Notes under the pieces: generated by a model | Database searches by the model: none | What the model was told of the DNA's origin: nothing | What the model saw: the letters and a program-made list of their open reading frames with translations, nothing else | Program-made: the position numbers and the translations under genes | Assembly: GCF_017591435.1 (NCBI RefSeq) | Contig: NC_059300.1 | Coordinates: 15,230,204 to 15,294,203 of the forward strand | Direction of reading: 5' to 3' | Length of the DNA: 64,000 nucleotides | Source of the DNA: Portunus trituberculatus | Lineage: Eukaryota; Arthropoda; Malacostraca; Decapoda; Portunidae | Part shown: positions 40,338-58,814 of the stretch, one piece after another | Position numbering within the stretch: the first letter of the stretch is position 1 | Layout of the letters: every line of letters starts with the position of its first letter

Positions 40338-40502
40338 TATTCTTTAATAATTGATTTCATGGAGGAAAAAAAAAAAAAAAAAAAAAAAATGAGTCCACAC
40401 TACCTGCCCAGGCCACTGTAAATACTATACAACAGGTGTAGTGAAGATCAGCTGATCGTCGGAACTGCGCCAGTGCGTCCGCCCTCAACCGTGTCTCTCG
40501 AA
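40338..40502 (-). promoter_or_regulatory. LINE 5' UTR, likely internal promoter
   Basis: On the minus strand it opens with CGAGAGACACGGTTGAGGGC and contains the palindrome GATCAGCTGATC (about 40448-40460). The copies at about 45627-45761 and 50157-50278 keep the same layout, including the CAGCTGAT core and a GTGTAGACTCAT-like block before the ORF1 start, though an A-run (40363-40389) is private to this copy. Internal promoters are the rule for LINEs; promoter activity here is inferred. Confidence 0.55.
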
Positions 40503-41740
<1,238 letters not shown>

Positions 41741-42849
41741 TTACCTAGTTGTATTTACCTAGTTGTAGTTTTACAGGGCCTGGGCTTTATGCTCATGTGG
41801 TCCCGTCTCCATATCTACACTTATCCAATTTTTCTTTAAAACTATGTACACTCTTTGCTGATACCACTTCCTCACTCAAACTGTTCCAAGTCTCAACACA
41901 TCTTTATGGAAACTAAATTTTTAACATCTCTCAGACATCGTCCCTTCCTTAGTTTCTTACTATGCGATCTTGTGCTTCTAAAGTCATATTCTTCTCTCAG
42001 GATCAGTTTCTCATTATCCACTTCATCCATTCCGTTAATCAATTTATAAACTTGTATCAGATCCCCTCTCTCTTCTCTGCTCCAAGGTTGGTAGATCCAT
42101 TGCCTTTAGTCTCTCCTCATATGCCATCCCTTTAAATTCTGGAACCATTCTTGTAGCCATTTTTGTAGTCTCTAATTTTCTTATGTGTTTCTTTTATGGG
42201 AGTCCACACAACTCCTGCATATTCCAATCTAGGTCTTATTTTAGTACTTATCAATTTCTTCATCATTTCCTTGTCCATATAGTGAAATGCTACTCCAATA
42301 TTCCTTAGCAAATTATACGTCTCTCTGAAAATTCTATCAATATGGCTAACCGGTTGATTATTTTCTTCCATTGTCACTCCCAAGTCCTTTTCCTTTTTAC
42401 TTTTTCTAGTTCTACTCCATCTCCCATCTTATAGATTCCCACTGGTCGTCTTTCACTTTTTCCCATTTCCATGACATGGCTTTTGTCCACATTGAATTCC
42501 ATCTCCCATTTTTGCTCCATTTCCAGATCTTGTTTAAGTCTTCCTGTAGTATTTCACAATCCTCTTTTGTTTAATGACTCTGCACAGTTTCGCATCGTCC
42601 GCAAACAGATTTATGTAGCTGTTCACTCCTCTGGCATGTCATTTATATATACGAGAAAAGTATTGGTGCCAATACTGACCCCTGTGGCACTCCGCTGTCT
42701 ACTGTTCTCCACTTGGACTTCATATCTTTAACTATCGTCCTTATTTCTCTCCCCTTAAGTAATTCTTCATCCATCTCAATGTGCTTCCTTTTAAGCCACC
42801 CTTCTCCTCTAACTTCCATAGTAATCTTTCATGTGGCACTTTATCAAAA

Positions 42850-44560
42850 GCCTTTTTTAGATCTAAATAAATACAGTCAATCCATCCTCTCTCTCTTGTA
42901 CTTTATCAACTATTCTAGAGTAGAAACTCAATAAATTTGTCACACATGACCGACCTTTTCTAAAACCAAATTGGCTATTTGATAATATTTTGTTGTCTTC
43001 AAGAAACTCGATCCATTGCTTCTTTATTACTTTTTCACACATCTTGCATATTACACTAGTTAGTGATACCGGCCTGTAATTTAAAGGTTCTTCCTTCCTT
43101 CCGCTCTTATATATGGGAACCACCTCAGCTCTTTTCCACTCCACTGGCACTGTTCCATTTTCTATTGAGCATTTTATGATGTTGTATATTGGACTTGCTA
43201 GTTCTTCCCTACATTCTTTCAGTATTCTGCCTGAGACTTCATCCGGTCCCATTGCCTTTTCCTCATCCAATTCCGTCATCAACTTTTTATTTCAAGCTTG
43301 GTTACTTTAATCTCTTTCATATAGACAGTCTCTATTACCCTGTGGTCTTTCAAATTTGGATTCCTTAGTAAAGACCTCATGAAATTTACTATTTAACAGT
43401 TCTGCCATACTTTTGGGTCTTCCACCATTCCGTTTCTCCTTTTAACCTTTCTATTGTTTCTTTTTGTCTTATTTTTCCATTTATGAATCTGTAGAACAAT
43501 TTTGGTTGTTCCTTACATTTTTCGACAATGTCCTTTTCATAGTTCTTTTCTTCTTCCTTTCTCACCTTAGCATATTCATTTCTTGCTGTTTTGAAGTTTT
43601 CCTTATTTTCTGGATTTCTGTTTCTTCTCCACCTTTTCCATGCTCCATCTCGTTTCTCCTTTGCCCTAGCACATCTTGCATTAAACCAATCTTTCTTTCC
43701 TTCTTCTTTAGGTCTATATTTCGGAACATATTCCTGACCCCAGTTTTGTATATTTCCAAAAATAAGTTATATTTCTCTTGAACCGTTAATGAGTTTTCCA
43801 TCTCCTCCCAGTTTACGTTTTAAAATAGTTCTTGAGATTCTCAATATCAGCCTTTCTGTAATTTAATCGGTCTCCTTTGTATGATTCATCTCTATCTTCC
43901 TTTCCTTCTTCTATATCCATCTCTAATATTACATGGTCACTCTTTCCCAATGGGCACTTGTATCTTATATCATCGTTAATTGGTATATCCCTTGTAAAAC
44001 TAGGTCTAATCTTGCCGGCTCATCGTTTCCTCTGAATCTTGTGTTTTCCTTTACTCTTTGGACCATCAAATTATCTATCATTAGGTTCAGGAATCTATCT
44101 CCCAGGCATCTTCCCCATACCACTTTCATAATTTTCCCAGTCTACCTCCTTACAGTTGAAATCTCCTATCAATATCACTTTTCTCCTTTCCTTAATGATT
44201 CTTGTAAGACTCCTTATTGTGTCATCTATCATGTCTCTATATTCTTGGTTAGTCCATGAGTTTGTTTTGGTGGCACATATGTTCCAATGATTGTTAACTC
44301 CTTTTGTTAATATGCATCTTAACATACAGTATTTCTGATTTTCCTTCCCAAACTCCACTTGATTTACCACTATCTCCTTCCTTAACATCATCATGACTCC
44401 TCCTCCTCCTTTACCCTCTCTCTCTCCTCCATATATTATACCTTTTATCTATGTCTATTTTATTGCCTCATTTAACTTTGTTTCCACCAGGCATACAATA
44501 TCTGGTTCTTCTTTCTTTATGTAATCTCTTAATTCTAATTTACTAGATAAAATCCCATCT
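42850..44560 (-). pseudogene. LINE ORF2 remnant: endonuclease and RT (copy 8)
   Basis: The endonuclease catalytic block RKVILIGDFNCKEVDWENYE lies at about 44170, preceded by ATKTNSWTNQEYRDMIDD. RT fingers and palm at 43282-42863 show MGPDEVSGRILKECREEL, LNYRPVSLTSVICKMCE and FGFRKGRSCVTNLLSFYSRI. One-base deletions are frequent in homopolymers (for example near 43290, 42890 and 42640), so no frame exceeds about 140 codons. Confidence 0.82.
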
Positions 44561-44605
44561 ATGTTTGTATACATCATTTTAATCTCTTGTTCTTATCATT
44601 TTTAG

Positions 44606-45626
44606 TTAAACTTGCTCCATTCTTTTCTCTTCTTTCTCTTTTATATACCATTTCCTTATCCTGTCTCCTATAATTCTCCAAAAAAATGCCTTCTTCTCCT
44701 CCTCTGACCTTTCATTATTTTTTTCTCTTGCTTCTGCCACCAGTTCATTGTGTCTCTTCCTTTCCTCCTCGTTTCTATTTTTCTTTATATATATATCTTT
44801 GCAACCTTCTGTTTCTCTGAGTTTCGTTTTTCTATATAGTACTTCTGCTGCTGCTTGTGATTTTAGTAATATCTTAATTGGTCTCACTGTTCCTTCTTGA
44901 TATGGTCCCATTCTATGGATTTCTTCTACTTCCTCTTCTAAGTTCTGTCTATCCTCGTCATTCAGATGTTTTAGTAGGTCTTTTACTGATTTCATTTCGT
45001 CTTTTTCCCTTCTTGGTCTATATTTAACATTTTTTCTTTCAGTCCAAAAATAATTACACTCTTCTTTTTTCCGCAATTTCTCTTACTAAATTTTCTTTTT
45101 CTTGAGGACTCCTATCATTTTGCTTGTCATATTTTCATCTCTTTCTTTTAACTGTTCTTGAAATACTTCTTGAAATGATTCCTTGTCTTTCTTATCTTGG
45201 ATTCTCCATGCTTGTACTTCTTTTTTAATCACGTCTTGTACTCTTTCTTCTTCTTTGTTAACTAGATCTTTAGCTTTTCTTTTCTTTCTCGGCTTTACCG
45301 AGTCCTTCTTCCATCAATTTCTTATAGTTCGCTATTTGGACTTTTAATTCTTCATTTTCGGTTCTTAGCCTAGTTTCGTTTTCTTCCACTCTTTTTATCC
45401 TTTCTTTCAATTTCTGGAGCTCTTTATCCTGTTCTTCATTCTCTTTCATTCCCATACTCTCCTTTATCAATTTATCTAATTTACGTTCGATAGTTAAGAC
45501 TCTATCAAATAGTGAAGTATCAAAGCCTTCAAATTCTCCTCCTCCCTCACCAACATCGTCATCATCAGCTTTCATTCTTTCCCTTGTCACATACCTGCAT
45601 TTAGATGGAATATCTTTCTCACTCAT
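44606..45626 (-). pseudogene. LINE ORF1 remnant (copy 8)
   Basis: Starts at 45626 with MSEKDIPSKCRY. The coiled coil (IKRVEENETRLRTENEELKV) is in frame 45626-45270. The RRM-like part is in frame 45076-44606 and ends WRIIGDRIRKWYIKEKEEKRMEQV followed by a stop. This copy preserves the natural ORF1 end and shows that the ORF2 start (MVYKRE in copy 6) lies inside it in another frame. A shift near 45270 and others before 45076 separate the halves. Confidence 0.82.
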
Positions 45627-45760
45627 TATTATTTAACACTGTATTCATGAAAGGAAAAATGAGTCCACACTTATCGCCCAGGCCACTGAAAACCCAAACA
45701 AAGGTAGTGAAGATCAGCTGATTGTCGGGAGCGATGGTATCGCATCCTTCCTCTGCTGCA

Positions 45761-45761
<1 letters not shown>

Positions 45762-45795
<34 letters not shown>

Positions 45796-45921
45796 CTAGT
45801 TGTAGTTTTACATATATGGGCTATATATCCACTTAAAACTGTGGATATCTGGCATGGCTTGAGTGAGGAGGCCATTACAGCAGAAAAAATACACATATTC
45901 TAAGAAAAAGACTCCTTTCAT
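45762..45921. repeat. (GT)n and a duplicated 92-bp plus-strand LINE fragment
   Basis: After (GT)n 45762-45793 and a short piece of LINE terminus (TACCTAGTTGTAGTTTTACA), the block 45829-45921 repeats 30569-30661 almost base for base. This fragment (family B, plus strand, WHGLSEEAITAEK) interrupts an otherwise minus-strand array. Confidence 0.85.
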
Positions 45922-46442
45922 TTGTGTGTGTGTGTGTGTATTTACCTAGTTGTATTTACCTAGTTGTAGTTTTACAGGGCCTGGGCTTTATGCTCGTGTG
46001 GTCCCGTCTCCATATCTACACTTATCCAATTTTTCTTTAAAACTATGTACACTCTTTGCTGATACCACTTCCTCACTCAAAATGTTCCAAGTCTCAACAC
46101 ATCTTTTGGAAACTAAATTTTTAACATCTCTCAGACATCGTCCCTTCCTTAGTTTCTTACTATGCGATCTTGTGCTTCTAAAGTCATATTCTTCTCTCAG
46201 GATCAGTTTCTCATTATCCACTCCATCCATTCCGTTAATCAATTTATAAACTTGTATCAGATCCCCTCTCTCTCTTCTCTGCTCCAAGGTTGGTAGATCC
46301 ATTGCCTTTAGTCTCTCCTCATATGCCATCCCTTTAAATTCTGGAACCATTCTTGTAGCCATTTTTTGTAGTCTCTAATTTTCTAATGTGTTTCTTTTTT
46401 TAGAGTCCACACAACTCCTGCATATTCCAATCTAGGTCTTAT

Positions 46443-46447
<5 letters not shown>
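45922..46447 (-). mobile_element. LINE array copy 9 (family A), C-terminal fragment
   Basis: 3' terminus with (GT)n tail 45922-45940 and C-terminal coding sequence (YEERLKAMDLPTLEQRRERGD). It is 5' truncated at 46447, at the motif encoding IRPRLEY, flush with (GT)n 46448-46521. Confidence 0.88.
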
Positions 46448-46522
<75 letters not shown>

Positions 46523-46529
46523 TTACCTA

Positions 46530-47460
46530 CAGGCAAACCCCGCTTAACGAACGGGTTACATTCCTAAAGAAACTTTCATTGTGTGAATTTTTGTTAAGCG
46601 AACCAATTATAACAAGTTTGACCCCTGACTTGAACTTCTATTGAGAGTAAACAAATTGAGAGTGCATCATAGTACAGTAAAAGGTTTAATGAAAGTAAAA
46701 ATTACAAAGTTAAACATTTAAGTAGTTTAATTTAAGACTAAGTCATTATAACATGCACTAAAGTATGTATGTAACTTTATAATGTTGATGATCTTAAATT
46801 TATGAAGGGAAGGAGAGTTGAGCGGAAAAGATGCTAGCCAGCAACCTGTGGAATTTAAACAAAAGGTGCATCATTGTACCGCATACAAAACTTATGTACC
46901 ACATTTCCACAAGGCTTTCCATTTTATCCATTGCAGAGTCATGAGTTCCGGTGGTTCTTTTAGCTTAAAAGGAAGATACGGTCTCACCAGCCTTCTTTAT
47001 AAAGTCGGCTGACTTGAAAATAGTAGAGACAGTAGATGGAGTCAAGCCATGGTGGCGAGCAATGCTATTAGTTTTTTTGCCTCTCTCCTGTCTGTGAATA
47101 ACATACAGCTTCACTTCATGAGTAAGAGACTTCCTGGTCTTCTTAGCAACACTAGGCAACATTGCAGGGCTGGTTGCACGGCGTTTTGGTGGCATGTTGA
47201 GCGAGAGAAGACAAGCTGCTGCTGACGCTGTTACTGTTTTGAACTAAAAGTGGGGAAGGGTAGGGGAGTAAGTGGTGTTTTGTCCACGAGGCGCTGGTGT
47301 ATTCGAAAGCCTGCCGGCTTACGTGATACCTGGATAAAATTTTGTTAAAGCGAGTTTGGTGTTTGTTATACAAGCAGATGGTAGTAAAAGGAAACGTTCG
47401 TTGTAGCGAAATTTCATTTCAATTTCGTTTTGTGAACGTTTGTTAATCGGGGATTGCCTG
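46530..47460 (-). mobile_element. Tigger-like element T7, complete
   Basis: 931 bp bounded by TA duplications (46528-46529 and 47461-47462). Removing it and one TA restores the LINE 3' terminus TATTTACCTAGTTGTATTTA exactly. The minus-strand frame 47195-46965 (76 codons) encodes KKTRKSLTHEVKLYVIHRQERG and TPSTVSTIFKSADFIKKAG, the CENP-B-type HTH domain, ending early. Confidence 0.9.
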
Positions 47461-47562
47461 TAGTTGTATTTACTTAGTTGTATTGTACAGGTTTTGAGCG
47501 GGGCTCATAGTGTCCTATCTCCATATCTTTATTTATCAAATTTTTTCTTAAAGTTATGCACA

Positions 47563-49012
47563 TTATGTGCTGTAACCATTCAATTTTTCCATCATTCTGT
47601 GTGGAAAACTGCATTTTCCAATATTCTTCACACACTGCCTCATCCTGATCTTCTTTTCATGTCCTCTTGTCCTTTCTTCTTCTTCTTTCAACAGCACCAG
47701 GTCTTCTTTGTCTATCTTTTCAATATCATTTACTATCTTATACATTGTTATTAGGTCCCCACGTTCTCTTCTATCTTGTAGGGTTGGCAGTCCCATTTCC
47801 TTCAGTCGTTCTTCATATGTGAGGTCCTTTAATTCAGGCACCATCTTTGTAGCAATCTTCTGTATCCTTTCCAAATACGTATCTTATATCCTTTTTAGAG
47901 CTCAGAGACCATACCACTGCTGCATATTTCAGCCTTGTGTGTATCATGCTTGTGATGATTTTTTCATCATATCTTTATCCATGTCATGAAATGTCACTCT
48001 TATATTAATCAACATTTTATATGATAGTCCAAATATCTTGCTTATGTGTTTTTCAGGGCTCAGATTTTCCTACAGATCTTTCCCAGATCTTTTTCCTCTT
48101 TAATCTTCATTATTTGTTCCTCTCCCATCAAATAGTTCCATAGCGGTCTTCTCTTACTCTTTCCTAGTTCCATTATGTGACATTTCTTCTCATTAAACTC
48201 CAATTTCCCCTTCCCGCTCCACTCATAGATCTTGTTTATATCTTCCTGCAACAGTAGACAGTCCTCTCTGGTTTTGATAACTCTTAGCAGCTTTACATCA
48301 TCAGCAAGTAAATTTATATAACTGTTTATCCCAATGTGAATGTTGTTTACATAAATCTGAAACATAACTGGGGCTAACACTGACCCTTGTGGTACTCCAC
48401 TAGTTACTTTACCCCAAGATGAGTATTTATCTCTGATCACAGTTCTCATTTCCCTATCCTTCAAATAATCTTTTTTTCCATTCGAGCAAAGTTCCTCACA
48501 GTCCTCCTATGTTCTCTAGTTTCCAAAGTAGTCTTCCATGAGGGACTTTATCAAAAGCCTTTTTAATATCCAGGTATACTGTGTCTACCCATCCATCTCT
48601 GTTTTCAAGTCCTGCAATAACTCTTGAGTAGAAGCTTAATAAGTTTGATACACATGACCGCCCTGTCCTGAAATAAATTTGATACACATGACTGCCCTTT
48701 CCTGAACCCAAATTGTCTGTTCGATATGACTCACTCCTCTTCTAGAAATTTAACCCATTTTTCTTTAATAATTATTTCACATAACTTCCCCAAGACACTT
48801 GTAAGTGACACTGGTCTGTAGTTTAGTGGTTCAGTTGCCTTTCCTCCTTTAAATATTGGTATTATGTTGGGTCTCTTCCATTCTAGTGGAAGTTTCCCCT
48901 CATTTATTAAACTTGTAATTATTTTCCAAATTGGATCCAGTAGTTGCTCTTTACATTCTTTTAACACCCAGCTTGATACACCATCTGGCCCCATTGCTTT
49001 TCTGACTTCCAA
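47563..49012 (-). pseudogene. CR1-like reverse transcriptase, family B (copy 10)
   Basis: Frames on the minus strand cover fingers (49012-48731: KAMGPDGVSSWVLKECKEQL, EPLNYRPVSLTSVLGKLCE), palm (48711-48496: GRSCVSNLLSFYSRVIAGLE, TVYLDIKKAFDKVPHGRLL; 48464-48060: SGVPQGSVLAPVMFQIYVNN, LLADDVKLLRVIKTRED) and thumb (47874-47563). The catalytic box reads LADD. An extra 30-bp duplication sits near 48660-48690, where the motif for GRSCVSNL is repeated. Frameshifts make it non-coding. Confidence 0.83.
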
Positions 49013-49158
49013 CTAATCCAATAATCTTCCAATATCCTCTTTGTGCCCTGCAATCTCCTGTAATCCTTGGCAATCCCATGTCCTATTAAGTTCTGTGAAA
49101 TCATTTTCTGCAGTGAATACATTTTGAAGCTCTCATTCATTATTTCATACATTTCCTT

Positions 49159-49264
49159 CTCTGTCTCCTACAATTCTCCAAAAAAATGCCTTCTTCTCCT
49201 CTTCTGACCTTTCATTATTTTTTCTCTTGCTTCTGCCATCAATTCGTTGTCTCTTCCTTTTTTC

Positions 49265-49341
<77 letters not shown>

Positions 49342-50276
49342 TTGCAACCTTCTGTTTCTCTGAGTTTTGTCATTCTATATAGTATTTCTTCTGTTGCTGC
49401 TTGTGATTTTAGTAGTATCTGTTCCTTCTTGATATGGTCCCATTCTGTGGATTTCTTCTACCTCCTCTTCTAAGTTCTGTCTATCCTCATCATTTAGATT
49501 CTCTAGTAGGTCTTTGACTGATTTCATTTCCTCTTTTTCCCTTCTTGGTCTATATTTTACATTTTTTTTCTTTCATGCCAAAAATAATTACACTTTTTTT
49601 GTGCAATTTCCTTTATTAGATTTTCTTTTTTTCTTAAGGACTCCTATAATTTTGTTTGCCATATTTTCCTCTCTTTCTTTTAACTATTCTTGAAACACTT
49701 CCTGAAAATTTTCCTCCTTGTCTTTCTATCTTGGACTCTCCATGCCTGTACTCTTTCCTCTTCTTTGTTTACTACATCTTACAGTTCTCTTTTTCTTTCT
49801 CGGCTTTACTGAGTCCTTTTTCCATCTGTTTCTTGTACTTTGCTACTTCCTTTTTCAGTTCTTCATTTTCTGCTCTTAGCCTAGCTTTGTTTTCTTCCAC
49901 TCTTTTTATCCTATCTTTCAATTTCTGGAACTCTTTTTCCTGTTCTTCATTCTCTTTAATTCCCATACTCTCCTTTATCCATTTATCTAATTAATGTTCA
50001 ATATCCAACACTCTCTTAAATAGGGAAGTATTTGTCATATCAAAACCTTTGAATGCCCTTTCACCCTCATCAACATATTCATCCTCTTCTTCCATTCTTT
50101 CCCTAGTCTCATACCTGCATTTAGATGTAATCTCTTCCTTACTCATGATTCTCAAACACTGCATACATGAAAATGAGTCTACACTACTCGCCCAGGCCTC
50201 TGCAAACACAAACAACAGGTAGTGGGGATCAGCTGATGCTCGGAGCGACGATTACTGCGTCTTTCCTCGATCGTGT

Positions 50277-50278
<2 letters not shown>
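49159..50278 (-). mobile_element. LINE array copy 11 (family A), ORF1 and 5' UTR only
   Basis: Contains the ORF1 end, an 75-bp (TA)n interruption (49266-49340), the coiled coil (49966-49772: IKRVEENKARLRAENEELKK) and the ORF1 start (50145: MSKEEITSKCRY). A 5' UTR ending at 50278 lies next to (GT)n 50279-50310. The endonuclease and RT are missing; family-B RT (copy 10) is joined instead, so either a deletion joined two elements or a chimera was formed. Confidence 0.83.
49266..49340. repeat. (TA)n microsatellite within LINE ORF1
   Basis: Pure TA run at the position where copy 8 has a short ATATAT (about 44788), so it grew in place by slippage. Confidence 0.96.
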
Positions 50279-50311
<33 letters not shown>

Positions 50312-52283
50312 TTACCTAGTTGTATATTACGGGAGGAGAGCCTATGCTCGTGTTGTCCCGTCTCTGTATCTCACAGTGTCTAATTTTCTCTTAAAGTCGT
50401 GTATAGACTTTGCACACGCCACCTCTCTGTCCAGTCCATTCCATATATCTATCACTCTATGGGGGAAGCTGTTTTTCTTGTTCTTGAAGTCTCTTCTGTA
50501 GTTGTCTTTTCTGAGTTTTAGTCCATGTCCTCTTGTGTCCCTTCTGTCCCTCTTCAGCAGGTCGATCCTATCAGGAAATCCTTCATCTATTCAAGCAATT
50601 TTCCTTTTATTCCCCCTATATCTTCCAGTTTCCTTATTAATTTTCCATGTGGAACTTTATCAAATGTTTTTTTTAAATCTAAAAATATACTGTCAACCCA
50701 TCCATCTCTTTCCTGTATTTTGTCTATGACTCTAGAGTAAAAGTATATAAGGTTTGTTAAACATGATCTTCCTTTTGTAAAGCCAAATTGTCTTTCATTA
50801 ATTATATTTTTTTCTTCCAAATGTTTGGTCCATCTTTCTTTGATCCCTCATTCACATATTTTAGCTATTGTACTTGTTAGGGACACTGGCCTGTAATTTG
50901 TTGGGTTCTCCTTATTTCCTCCTTTATATATTGGCACAATATTGGCTTTTTTCCAGTCTTCTGGTACTTTTCCCTTTTCAATAGAACATTTTATTATATT
51001 GTATACCTTATTTGCCAGCTCTTCTCTATACTCTTTCAATATCCAATTTGTAATTCCATCCAGACCGTGTGATTTTCTTACATCTAAATTTCTTAGTTGT
51101 ATCATTATTTCCTGCTCCGAAATAACGATGCCTCTCACCGCAGGAGATTTATTTCCTAGTTCTTCTAGTTCTTCATAATTAGTGTTCTTTTCTCTTGTAA
51201 ATACTTCTTGAAAGTGTCTGTTCATTATTTCAGCCATTTCCAGTTCATCGCTGTATTCATTATTTTCATAAACTAGTTTCTCTATCTCGTGTTTCTTTTT
51301 TAACTTTCCGTTTATATATTTATAAAAGATCTTTGGCTGATCCTTGCATTTTTTAATTATGTTTTTTTCATAGTTTTTCTTTTCTTTCTTTGTATTTTAA
51401 CATAGTCATTCCTTTCTCTGATGTAGTCTTGCCACTTCCTTGAACGTTTGTCTTTTCTCCATATCTTTCACAATCTATCCCTTCTATCTCTTGCTTCTTC
51501 ACATTTTCCATTAAACCATTCTTCCTTATATTTATCTTTAATTTTCAGTCTCAGTACATATCTACTATAAATTTCTATAAATGTCATCCACTTTTCCTCC
51601 ACTCCTGCCTGGTTGTCAAATTTAGTCCAGTCCGTCTTTTGGAAAAAGTCTGAGTTCTCTAAAAATTTTTTTACTATATGTCAATCTTCCTTTTCTATGT
51701 TTTTCATTTCATTCATTCCTAATCACTTCCTTGAAGGTCACTACTATTAGAACATGATCACTTTTTGCCAAAGGTGTCTTATACTCTACTCCATCCACAA
51801 TTTCAGGTTCCATTGCAAATAATTAATCCAGTCTTGATGGCTCTTCACTATTCCTAAATCTGGTGTTTTCTTGAATCCATTGTGTCATTGCATATTCCAT
51901 AGTTAACTTCAGTAACGTGTAATCCCATGAATCCTAATTTCCCTCTGTAGTCATATCTTTCCAGTGCACTTCCTTACAATTGAAGTCCCCCATTATTACA
52001 ATATTTCTTTTCTTTTCTAATATTTTGATTAGTGAGTGTTCAGTACCTTTCAAAACTTCCTCATATTCTCTTAGACTCCAAGATCTTGTCTTGGGTGGTA
52101 CATAGCAGACTACAAATTCTCTCTTCTCCATGTAATTTTTCTGAACTACAACTGATATAATTTCTGCACTGTTTTTACCATAATTCACGTTTGTTACCTT
52201 TAGGTTATTTTTACTTAGTATCATCACTCCACCCTACTTCACTTTCCAATTTTTCATATAGATATTGTACAGCCTGTTCTCAA
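50279..52283 (-). mobile_element. LINE array copy 12 (family C)
   Basis: (GT)n tail 50279-50310 and terminus CAACTAGGTAAATA, followed by a divergent 3' UTR and coding region. There is an internal deletion near 50583, where the C-terminal sequence jumps into RT. It runs to the endonuclease at about 52283, next to a degenerate GT-rich tract. Only the tail and the overall layout are shared with family A at the nucleotide level. Confidence 0.82.
50587..52227 (-). pseudogene. LINE endonuclease/RT remnant, family C (copy 12)
   Basis: 52227-51934 encodes the endonuclease blocks YVPPKTRSWSLREYEEVL and RNIVIMGDFNCKEVHWKD. 51237-50848 encodes RT fingers (VRKSHGLDGITNWILKEYREEL, NPTNYRPVSLTSTIAKICE). 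50820-50587 encodes RQFGFTKGRSCLTNLIYFYSRV and DSIFLDLKKTFDKVPHGK. The catalytic FADD region is lost in the deletion near 50583, so this copy could never have coded for an active RT after that event. Confidence 0.8.
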
Positions 52284-56703
<4,420 letters not shown>

Positions 56704-56792
<89 letters not shown>

Positions 56793-58814
56793 TTACCTAA
56801 TTGTATTTACCTAATTGTAACATACGGGAAAAGAGCTATGCTCGTGTTGTCCCGTCTCCATATCTATTAATGTCCAGCTTTTTCTTAAAATCATGAATAT
56901 TCCTTGCGTTGACCACTTCCACGTCTAAACTATTCCATGCTTCCACCCTTCTATGAGGGAAGCTATATTTTTTCACATCTCTCCTATAAGTGGCCATTTT
57001 TAGTTTTTTCCCATGCCCTCTTGACATTCTTTCATTCCACATACACAGATCTTCCCTATCCATTTTTTCCATGCCAATCATCACTCTGTATATTGCTATC
57101 AGGTCTCCCTTTCTCTTCTGTTTTCCAGGGTCGGAAGTTGCATTCTTTTCAGTCTGTCTTCATAAGTCAAATCTCTTAAGTCAGGCACCATTTTTGTTGC
57201 AGCCCTCTGTACTTTCTCTAGTTTCCTTATGTGTTTCTTTAAGTTCGAGCCCACTGTATTGTTGCATATTCAAGCCTCGGTCTTATCATTGCAGTAATTA
57301 TTTTCTTCATCATTTCTTCATCTAAATATCTAACGCCACTCTTATGTTCCTCAATAAGTTCAATACTTCTCCAATTATTTTGTTTATATGTCTCTCTGGC
57401 GATAGGTCATTGGTAATTGTCACCCCAAGGTCTTTTCTTCATGACTGGTTTTATGTCTTCATTTCCTATCTTGTATATACTCCTGATTCTTCTTTCACTC
57501 TTGCCAAACTCTATTTTCTTGCATTTTGTCTTGTTGAACTCCATTTGCCATGTACAGCTCCATTTCCATATTCTGTCCAAGTCTTCCTGGAGTAGTTCGC
57601 AATCTTTGTCACATCTCACTTTTCTTAACAATTTTGCATCGTCTGCAAATAGGCTCACATAACTGGACACCCCATCCACCATGTCATTTATGTAGACCGC
57701 GAACATTACTGGTGCCAACACTGATCCCTGTGGAACTCCACTCTCCACCAAGCCCCATTCTGATGGTCTGTCCTTAATTATTGTTCTCATTTCTCTTCCT
57801 ACCAAAAAGTCTTCCATCCATTTTAGTAAACTGCCATGCACTCCTCCTACCATTTCAAGTTTCCAGATCAGTCTCCGTGTGGTACCTTATCAAAGGCCTT
57901 TTTTAAATCCAGATATATTCCATCAGCCCAACCATCTCTTTCCTGTATTACATCTATCACCCTCGAATAGTAACATATCAGGTTTGTCGTGCATGAACGC
58001 CCTTTTCTAAAACCAAATTGACACTCACAAAGTATGTCATTTTCTCCAAGAAGTCTGTCCATCTATTCTTCACCACCCTCTCACACATCTTAGCTACCAC
58101 ACTTGTAAGTGACACTGGTCTATAGTTCAATGGGTCTCTCTTGTTACCTGATTTATAGATTGGGACAATGTTAGCTCTTTTCCAGTCTTGGGGCACTACA
58201 CCTTCCCTTAATGAGGCATCAATTACTTCACAAACTTTTTCTGCCAGTTGCTCCCTGCATTCTCTTAAAATCCATCCTGATACCCCATCAGGTCCCACAG
58301 CTTTTCTCACTTCTAAACTCCCCATCATATTCTTGATCTCCTCCACAGTTACTTGAAACTCCTTCATAATCCCTTTCTGTTCCATTACCAGTGGTTTGTC
58401 AAAAGCAGTCTCCTTTGTGAATACCTTCCGAAAGCATCCATTCATAGCCTCTGCCATTTCCTGGGATCTTCACTGCATACTCCATTTACTTCTAAACTTT
58501 CAATACTTTCTCTATTTTTGATGTTGTTGTTCACATGTCTGTAAAAAGCCTTGGTTGGTCTTTACATTTATCAATTATATCCTTTTCTTGTTTCTTTCTT
58601 TCTTCTCTTCTAATCAACACATATTCATTTCTTGCTCTTTTGTAACTTTCCCACTGCTTAATCCGTCTTTTCCTTCTCCACCTCTTCCATGCATCCTCTT
58701 TTCTTGTTCTAGCCTTTTCACATCTATCGTTAAACCAGTCCTGCTTTCCAACTTCTCTATGTTGTCTTATTGGTACAAATTTTTTCTCACCTTCTTTGTA
58801 TATTTTTATAAATT

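Larger units (their letters stand above)
35904..40502 (-). mobile_element. Full-length LINE (family A), array copies 5/6, with internal duplication
   Basis: Runs from (GT)n tail 35904-35987 through the 3' terminus, RT, endonuclease and ORF1 to a 5' UTR ending at 40502, next to (GT)n 40503-40527. RT sequence repeats at 37052-37488 and 37489-37925, so this is best read as one element of about 4.1 kb that carries a 437-bp tandem duplication. The 5' UTR (40338-40502) matches those of copies 8 and 11, which supports a complete 5' end. Confidence 0.87.
46448..49158 (-). mobile_element. LINE array copy 10 (family B), interrupted by T7
   Basis: (GT)n tail 46448-46521 and the first bases of the terminus (TATTTACCTA) are separated by Tigger-like element T7 from the rest (47461 onward, GTTGTATTTACTTAGTTG). 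The body runs through the RT to about 49158, where family-A ORF1 sequence (copy 11) begins abruptly. It is the only minus-strand family-B copy inside the array. Confidence 0.85.
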
